NCBI GenBank assembly: GCA_007570785.1
Contig: ML664183.1
Location: 13,703,778-13,767,777 of the forward strand
Origin: Antilocapra americana
Lineage: Eukaryota > Chordata > Mammalia > Artiodactyla > Antilocapridae
Length of the DNA stretch: 64,000 bases
Direction of reading: 5' to 3'
The stretch's first letter is position 1. Each line of letters opens with the position of its first letter. This document shows, one piece after another, positions 57,976 to 64,000 of the stretch. Under the pieces are notes generated by a model, which was not told where the DNA came from, searched no databases, and was given only the letters and a program-made list of their open reading frames with translations. Both the position numbers and the translations under genes were made by a program.

Positions 57976-59429
57976 AAAAGATGATGCTGTTGAAGTGCTG
58001 CACTCAGTATGCCAGCAAATTTGGAAGCCTCAGCAGTGGCCACAGGACTACTGCTGTGGCTTTCATCCCAATCCCAAAGAAAGGCAATGCCAAAGAACGT
58101 TCACACTACCATACAATTGCACTCATTTCACATGCTAGCAAGATTATGCTCAAGATCTTTCAAGCTAAGCTTCAGCAATATGTGACCCAAGAACTTTCAG
58201 ATGTAGGAAGAGATTTAGAAAAGGCAAAGGAACCAGAGACCAAATTGCCAACATACGCTGGATCATAGAAAAAGCAAGGGAATTCCAGAAAATAATCTAT
58301 TTCTGCTTCATTGACTACTTCAAAGCCTTTGACTGTGTGGATCACAGCAAACTGTGGAAAGAGATGGGAATACCAGACTACTTAAAGAGATGGGAATACC
58401 AGAATACTTTACCTGTTTCCTGAGAAACCTGGATGCAGGACAAGAAGCAACAGTTAGAACTAGATATGGAACACTGGACTGATTCAAAATGGGGAAAGGG
58501 GTATGTCAAGGCTGTATATTGTCATCCTGCTTACTTAAGTTAAATGCAGAGTACATCATACAAAGTGCTGGACTGGATGACTCACAAGCTGGAATCAAGA
58601 TTGCTGGGAGAAATATCAACAACCTCAGGTAGATGATATCACATTAATGGCAGAAAATGAAGAGGAATCAAAGAGCCCTTTGATGAAGGTGAAAGAGCCT
58701 TTTGATGAAGGTAAAAGAGGAGAGTGAAAAAGCTGGCTTAAAACTCAACATTCAAGACACTAAAGTCTAGGCATCCAGTCCCATCACTTCATGGCAAATA
58801 GATGGGGAAAAAAATGGAAACAGTGTCAGATTTCATTTTCTTGGGCTCCAAAATCAATGGGGATTGCAGAAACAAAATTAAAAGATGCTTGCTCCTTGGA
58901 AGAAAAGCTATGGCAAACCTAGACAGTGTATTAAAAAGCAGAGACATCACTTTGCTGACAAAGGTCCATATAGTCAAAGTTATGGTTTTTCTAGTAGTTA
59001 TGTAGGGATGTGAGAATTGTACCATAAAGAAGGCTGAGAGCGGAAGAATTAATGCTTTCCAATTGTGGTGCTGGAGAACGCTCTTGAGAGTTTCTTATAC
59101 TGCATGGAGATCAAACCAGTGAATCCTAAAGGAAATCAACCCTGAATATTCACTGGCAGATCTGATGCTGAAGCTGAAGCTCCAGTACTTTGACTACCTG
59201 ATGTGAAGAGCTGACTCATTGGATAAGACCCTAATGCTGGGAAATATTGAAGGTGGGAGGAGAAGGGGATGACAGAAGATGAGGTGGGTGAATGGCATCA
59301 CTGGCTCAATGGACGTGAGTTTGCACAAACTCCGGGAGATGGTGAAGGACAGGGAAGTCTGGCATGCTGTGTCCATGGGGTCACCAAGAGTCAGACATGA
59401 CTTAGCAACTGAACAACAAATACTGAATT
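57976..59429 (+). mobile_element. BovB LINE, 5'-truncated, strongly decayed
   Basis: It covers the reverse-transcriptase finger region (from 'tgatgctgttgaagtgctgcac') to the 3' end (CATGACTTAGCAACTGAAC). The motif-A segment keeps TTTGACTGTGTGGATCAC (no 4-base deletion). The catalytic YADD box has lost its first residues (CTCAGGTAGATGATATC at about 58625-58641). Two tandem duplications, of 26 and 22 bases, are noted as a finding. No intact frame. Confidence 0.96.
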
Positions 59430-59529
59430 TTCTCTCTTTTCCTTTCTCTCTTATGCTAAGGAAAGAAATTTTATATAATTTTTCCTTTTTACCTTTTAAT
59501 TGTCCATTTGCAGAGAAGATCTCTGCTGT

Positions 59530-59690
59530 TTATTCATTTATTGTTCCTTCACTTGATATATGTTTCTTATGTGCTTGGTACTGCACTGGAAGCTAGGACT
59601 GCAGAGGGGGCCCTGCCCTCGTGGAACTCAGGATATGGCAAAACGAGAAAGGGATTTTTAGTGATTCTGCAGCCATATGTGTGCAACTTG
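59530..59690 (+). repeat. L2-like old repeat
   Basis: 'tgcttggtactgcactggaagctaggactgcagagggggccctgccctcgtggaactcagg' resembles the common TATGTGCCAGGCACTGTGC to GTCCCTGCCCTCATGGAGC segment of L2-type repeats. The strand and exact family are uncertain. Confidence 0.5.
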
Positions 59691-60000
59691 CAATCGTAAT
59701 GACTATACTAGTGGTGAGAATAGTGTTATGGGAATTAAGAGGCAGCTGTTATTTCTGAGGCCAGAGGAAGAACGAAGGAGAGGCAGAGTTTAAGGAGCCT
59801 CACTGGGGCCAATCATTTCCGCAGTTACAGGCATCTGGCTCAGAATCAGTTATTTGGGGTGGAGGAAGAAAAATGTAGATAAGAGATTTGTTCTGGAATT
59901 TTTAAGCTTTAGCTCTCTGCCAGAGCTCTACCTGGGTGGGAGTAGATGTTGAGAGACACTATTTGACAAGAAAAGTAAGATTCAAAGTCCAGTCATTGAG

Positions 60001-60107
60001 ACCCTATGGACTGTAGCTCTGAAGAGAAACAGGCTCCTCTGCTTATGGGATGCTCCAGTGTTCTTGCTGGAAAAATCCCATGGACTGAGGAGCCTGGCAG
60101 GCTCTAC
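60001..60107. mobile_element. Chimeric inverted Bov-tA pair
   Basis: 60001-60056 is minus-strand Bov-tA (CCCTATGGACTGTAGCTC to GGGATGCTCCAG). 60057-60107 is plus-strand Bov-tA (TTCTTGCTGGAAAAATCCCA to GCCTGGCAGGCTC). The arms 60031-60056 and 60067-60095 are complementary, around a loop of about 10 bases. Confidence 0.8.
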
Positions 60108-60231
60108 CCCATTCCTTTCACTCTTGGTTGGCTTCACCAATAGGTCTGAGTTTAATTCTGACTGATGAGGAGTGTGAGGTTCTGAGGGAGAGGAGTTAAG
60201 AGAGAGTATGAGAGAGCTTCTTTTGCAGCTG

Positions 60232-60455
60232 CGAATGTGAATGTGTGAATGTGAAAGTCACTCAGTCAAGTCTGACTCTTTGCGACCCCATGGGGTATAG
60301 CCTGCCAGGCTCCCCAGTCCATGGGATTTTTCCAGCAAGAACACTGGAGTGGATTGCCATTCCCTTCTCCAGGGGAACTTCCTGACCCAAGGATGGAACC
60401 TGGGTCTCCTGCATTGCAGGCAGATGCTTCACTGTCTGCGCCACAAGGGAAGCCC
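60232..60455 (-). mobile_element. Bov-tA SINE, full length
   Basis: A minus-strand copy with a GAATGTGAATGTGTGAATGT-type tail, then AGTCACTCAGTCAAGTCTGA, to the head (TCTGCGCCACAAGGGAAGCC). Flanked by the perfect 13-base duplication TCTTTTGCAGCTG at 60219-60231 and 60456-60468. Confidence 0.97.
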
Positions 60456-60468
60456 TCTTTTGCAGCTG

Positions 60469-61294
60469 GAAGCTGTTACTTCTTCATTTGTCTCTTGGAA
60501 TGACCTCAGTCACCTTGTATCTGTAGGGTGCCCTCCTGTGGACAGTCTGATACAGAAAGAACCTAGGTCCATGTTGTCAGTGGACCAGTTTAACAGAGCT
60601 CCATACTTCTTGTGATGGAAAATAAGAAATTCTTCTTTGTTAAACCAGTTGGTAACTGGAGTTAGTAATGATTTGCATTCTAATTCCCATGGAGCTTAAA
60701 GAAGGAAACCTACAAGTGTTGATGGAAATTATATTCAGAATCTATATTTTAGGCTGGGCAGTAAAGGTCTGACAGAAGAGCCCTGTGGATAAATTACTGT
60801 TTGCCTGCTTGGTACAAATTAAAAGGATGGTGTAGTCTTCAAGAAATTATGATACAAATTGAAGTACAGGGTTATTTGTCTTTTGAGTCACTGAAGGCTG
60901 TCTGCTGAAATAAACAATATGCTGTCTGATTAGGATTTTTGCAAGGGTCACTTTTGAGAAGAGCTGTGCCATGCTTTTCTTTCAAAAGCTCAGTTCTGAA
61001 CAAGGATTAGAGGCAGGTCACTTGTTGTTTTTTCTCCTTCATATGAAGGAAGCAGCCTGGGTGTCCTCTCTCGAGTGGAACAGTATAATAATCTCAGTGA
61101 AACTCCCAGCATCAGAGGAGGAATTTCTCTCTTCTGCAAAGGTCCAGACAGTTTGCCTGAATTAATATCTTTCGCCATCAGGATTGATAGATCATCAGGC
61201 AAACAATCAGTTCCTTCTGCTGGGTCCTTAGTACTGAGTTCCAGCCTAACTTTACTTCAGTGAAAGTAAGACTTAAAATACAAAACTGTGGATA
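60469..61294. other. Non-repeat sequence, no gene recognised
   Basis: No named repeat. Opposed frames of 60-70 codons at 60971-61263 have no recognisable domain. Confidence 0.4.
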
Positions 61295-61790
61295 CACCTC
61301 TGCAATGAGAGTGAACCACAGTCATATGCAGTAGTGTGGACATGTCTCACAAATGAGGAAAAAAGCCAGACACAAGAGAGAATGTGCTGTAGGATGCCTT
61401 CAAGTATAAAATGAAGCAAAACTAATCTCTGATGTCAGAAGTCAGAAGAGTGCCTGCCCTGAGGTGGGGGATATGCCCCTGGCAGAGGGGGCATGAAGCA
61501 GCTGTGGGAAATGTTCTCATTCTATTTTTTTTAATTTTCAATTTTATTGAAATATAGTTGATTTACAATGGTGTGTTAATTTTTCATAGTTATACACATA
61601 TATGTTCTTCATATGATTTCCTATTATGGTTTATCACAGCAATTTGAAAGATATCTCATTCTTGATCTGGGTGTTGGTTACACCCATGTATATATTTTCT
61701 GAAAAGTCATGATTTATTAGTGTTTGGATTTGTATGTGTATTACAATTCAATCCAAGTTTTGCTAAAATAAAAAAAAAATCACAAAACTG
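61295..61790 (+). mobile_element. Ancient L1 (L1M) 3' UTR, split by a younger L1
   Basis: The left part has 'aaaaagccagacacaagagag', 'aggatgccttcaagtataaaatg' and 'gcaaaactaatctctgatgtcagaa'. The right part has 'tcttgatctgggtgttggttacacccatgtatatattttctg' and a terminal AATAAAAAAAAAATC. Together they form one L1M 3' end. Confidence 0.85.
61524..61653 (-). mobile_element. Artiodactyl L1 3' end, 130-base fragment
   Basis: A T-rich tail then 'ttttattgaaatatagttgatttacaatgg'. Flanked by the 9-base duplication TCTCATTCT at 61515-61523 and 61654-61662. Inserted in the L1M 3' UTR. Confidence 0.88.
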
Positions 61791-62083
61791 ACCCTTGGAG
61801 GATATCTACTGAAATTCACATGTTTAAGAAAGGCACCAGGCACCAGAAAATGAGAAGTTAGAGCAATTGCTTCATTTCTCTTGTGTATTCATTTTAATCA
61901 CCCGAAAGCTGTTCAAATACCTGTTCTGGTCAGGGCTGTGGTTACAAGTGAAAGACCAGAATTCCAAGTAGTTCATCTCAGTCAGGAATGGGGTTGAGTG
62001 ACAAAATTTAAGGAAATATTTTTTAGAAAAACCAAGCCTGGGAAAGAGCAGGGAGGCATACGTGTCTCATGTGGGGGTCAATG

Positions 62084-62285
62084 CTCAAGTCACTTAGTTG
62101 TGTCTGACTTTTTGCTACCCCATGGAATGTAGCCTGCCAGGCTCCTCTGTCCATGGGATTTCCCAGGCAAGAATATTGGAGTGGGTTGCCATTTCCTTCT
62201 GCAAGGGATCTTCCCCACTCAGGGATCGAACCTGCATCTTTTCCATTGGCAGGCAGTCTTTACAATGGAGTCACCTGGGAAGCCC
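62084..62285 (-). mobile_element. Bov-tA SINE, full length
   Basis: A minus-strand copy from tail (CTCAAGTCACTTAGTTGTGT) to head (GGAGTCACCTGGGAAGCCCC). GTGGG-containing flanks hint at a short target duplication. Confidence 0.94.
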
Positions 62286-63244
62286 CAAGTGGGTCTCAGG
62301 AATAACCTGGTTCTCAAAGAGCATGAGGACCCTCTCTCTGCCTCTCCTCTGCTGCCCTGTTGATGTGTTGTCAGCTCTCTTCTCTTTCCTCACAGAAAAG
62401 GCAGGCCAGAAACATGCCTACACTTTGTTCTGTGTACATTCAGCTTTAGTCACCAGGGGGAGACTCTCACTGTGAAATTTTAAAAATCCCAAGCAAAGAA
62501 GTCCACAAGCCCCACCGTGGGACAAATTAACTGTGGTTAGGCTCATGGGTCATGTAAGAAACAAGCATATATGTATATATCCAATTTCACGAGAAACACA
62601 GGTAATAAGGTGGGTGAGAATTTCTAGAAAAACAATGTAGTTTAGTGTTGGGCAGACCATCCTATACATCTTCACAGTGGCCACTAGGCTATTGTTTTCA
62701 TAGTAAAATGGAGTTTCTATCAAGAACTAAAAAATATAGAATTAGTTATTGAATATTCAAAGAACACTGTTTGCAAATATTTTCCTTTCTTTCCAGCAAG
62801 TTTGTTGGAGAGACTACTAGCACAGGCTGGATGTGGTTGTGATTTTCTTGTTGGCATTGCTGCCAGAAGGACCGTCATTTTTTAGGATTTCCAGGCATCA
62901 GAGTCTCTCCTATGTGTCAAAAGTGGAGACAGAGTGGACATGATACATGATCCCTGAAGAAGGGCTGCAGATACTGTCCTGGGAAATCATTCAGCCAGCA
63001 TTTCTGAGGCATTGTCTGTGCAGGTGGTGAAGGTATGAATATTCAAGACTCAGAGTTTTCCTCCGGTTTCTTCCTCATCTAACTAGAAGCTGTTTGAAGT
63101 CTTCCATCATCTCAACCTACTTATCCAAACCCTAACATTTAAGAACAGTTGCTCGTCTCAGAATTAGCCAGGAAATGTTTCCCCAAATCTCCAGTACACC
63201 CTTTGCATGTTAAAATATCCCATGCAGGCATGTGATTACAAAGA
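62286..63244. other. Non-repeat sequence, no gene recognised
   Basis: Nothing identifiable. The 125-codon frame 62098-62475 begins inside the Bov-tA and is SINE-derived at its start. Confidence 0.4.
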
Positions 63245-63478
63245 CTGGGGGTCAGACAGACGTGGCTGCAAGTCCTGGCTCCGCACCTGCTGTCACTAGC
63301 AGTGTATTCACTCCTGCTAAACCTGTTTCCTCATGTTCAAAATGGGAATAATAGTAGAACCTACATCGTAAGCTGTTGTGAGGATTACGTATGAGAATCA
63401 AGTAAGATTAAGAGGACTGAGACTGGCTGCACTTGGCCAGGCACATAGAAAGTGCTCAAGTGATATTCGCTATCAAGT
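63245..63478 (+). mobile_element. MIR SINE, near full length
   Basis: 'gtggctgcaagtcctggctccgcacctgctgtcactagcagtg', 'aaacctgtttcctcatgttcaaaatgggaataatagtagaacc', 'aagctgttgtgaggattacg' and 'ggccaggcacatagaaagtgctcaag' match MIR along almost its whole length. Confidence 0.92.
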
Positions 63479-63547
63479 AATCTTAGTTTTGCTATAAACC
63501 TGTGTTTCTCTGAAGGTCCGGGATCCTGCCAACTTGTTTGTGTATGT

Positions 63548-63672
63548 GCCGTGCCTATTAGATCACACGCCCCTTAGGGCAGGGTTGAGGCTTATCTATC
63601 CTTCCAGTGGGCTCAGCAATAGCCTGATGCCTCAGTAAACATTTGTGCAATAAATGTTTGCTGAACTGAACG
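63548..63672 (+). mobile_element. L2/MIR-type 3' end
   Basis: 'acacgccccttagggcagggttgagg', 'gcctgatgcctcagtaaacatttgtgcaataaatgtttgctgaactgaac' is the typical terminus of L2-type elements. A short GT run follows at 63671-63683. Confidence 0.7.
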
Positions 63673-64000
63673 TGTGTGTGTGTGACACTGAGCGATCCTT
63701 GGCTCACTGGTTCCCTCAAGAACCCCGCAGCTCTGAAGAAAGACTTGGTGGCCAAATGAAGTCAGAGTCACCCAAGCTCTTCCACCTCAAGCCACACAGG
63801 TGTCTGCACCTTGAACCTACCACAGGAACCTGGCACTTCTTTCTGTGGGCTTACCTGGTTGATGGAGGTGATGGTAATGGTGGAAGTGGGACTCGTGGAG
63901 ATGAGCCCATCAAGAGTACTGGGTGTCCTTGAGCCTTGATCATGCTCACATCCCCTCGAGGGTCTGGCCCAGATTCCTGGGCCCCAACTCAGTCGGCCTG
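63673..64000. other. Non-repeat sequence, no gene recognised
   Basis: A 92-codon frame (63654-63932) starts in the L2 terminus and the GT run, and has no recognisable domain. Confidence 0.4.

Noticed and set aside
1..64000. CRISPR arrays, operons, phage or other prokaryotic systems
   Set aside because: No regularly spaced direct repeats or dense gene arrays exist. All features fit a ruminant nuclear genome.

Overview
The window is nuclear DNA from a bovid ruminant: cattle or a close relative such as bison, yak, buffalo, sheep or goat. The evidence is the repeat content. There are many BovB (RTE-clade) LINE fragments, tRNA-Glu/BovB-derived Bov-tA and BOV-A2 SINEs, artiodactyl CHR SINEs and young L1 elements whose 3' end matches the bovine L1-BT type. 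Underneath lies the old mammalian layer: MIR, L2, L1M, MER5A, MER20 and MLT1-like LTRs. Bov-tA and BOV-A2 are restricted to bovid/pecoran genomes. The exact species cannot be read from this sequence.

I find no host protein-coding gene, no exon I can defend and no functional RNA gene. Most longer open frames lie in retrotransposon pieces, on the wrong strand of repeats, or run through the 400-base N gap. The window looks intergenic, or like part of a long intron.

Layout. 1-20 kb: mostly old sequence (L1M, MER5A, MER20, MIR) with scattered Bov-tA insertions and a 63-base pure purine tract near 10.0 kb. 19-32 kb: the densest transposon block, with two artiodactyl L1 3' fragments on the minus strand, a 2.7 kb BovB that contains a second BovB and SINEs, two old L1M pieces and two plus-strand BovB copies. 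32-35 kb: largely non-repeat sequence with a perfect NFI palindrome next to a CArG box, then MIR, MER20 and LTR pieces. 35-41 kb: a 1.5 kb BovB, MLT1-like LTRs, a young 234-base L1 fragment with a 17-base target duplication, and a 21-base G run. 41-52 kb: low repeat density, with a CRE plus TATA arrangement at 47.4 kb. 52.7-56.1 kb: a three-level nest in which a MIR was split by BovB, which was later split by a young L1 with an inverted 5' part (twin priming). The assembly gap sits inside that L1. 56-64 kb: another BovB, an inverted Bov-tA chimera, Bov-tA copies, an L1 inserted in an older L1, and MIR/L2 at the end.

Nothing in the window acts as a gene pathway. What can be read is an insertion history, in several places fixed by matching target-site duplications (TSDs). 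The best leads are the twin-primed L1 nest, a frameshifting 4-base deletion in the BovB reverse-transcriptase domain shared by three separate copies, and two candidate regulatory motif clusters in non-repeat sequence. I see no evidence of a previously undescribed molecular system.
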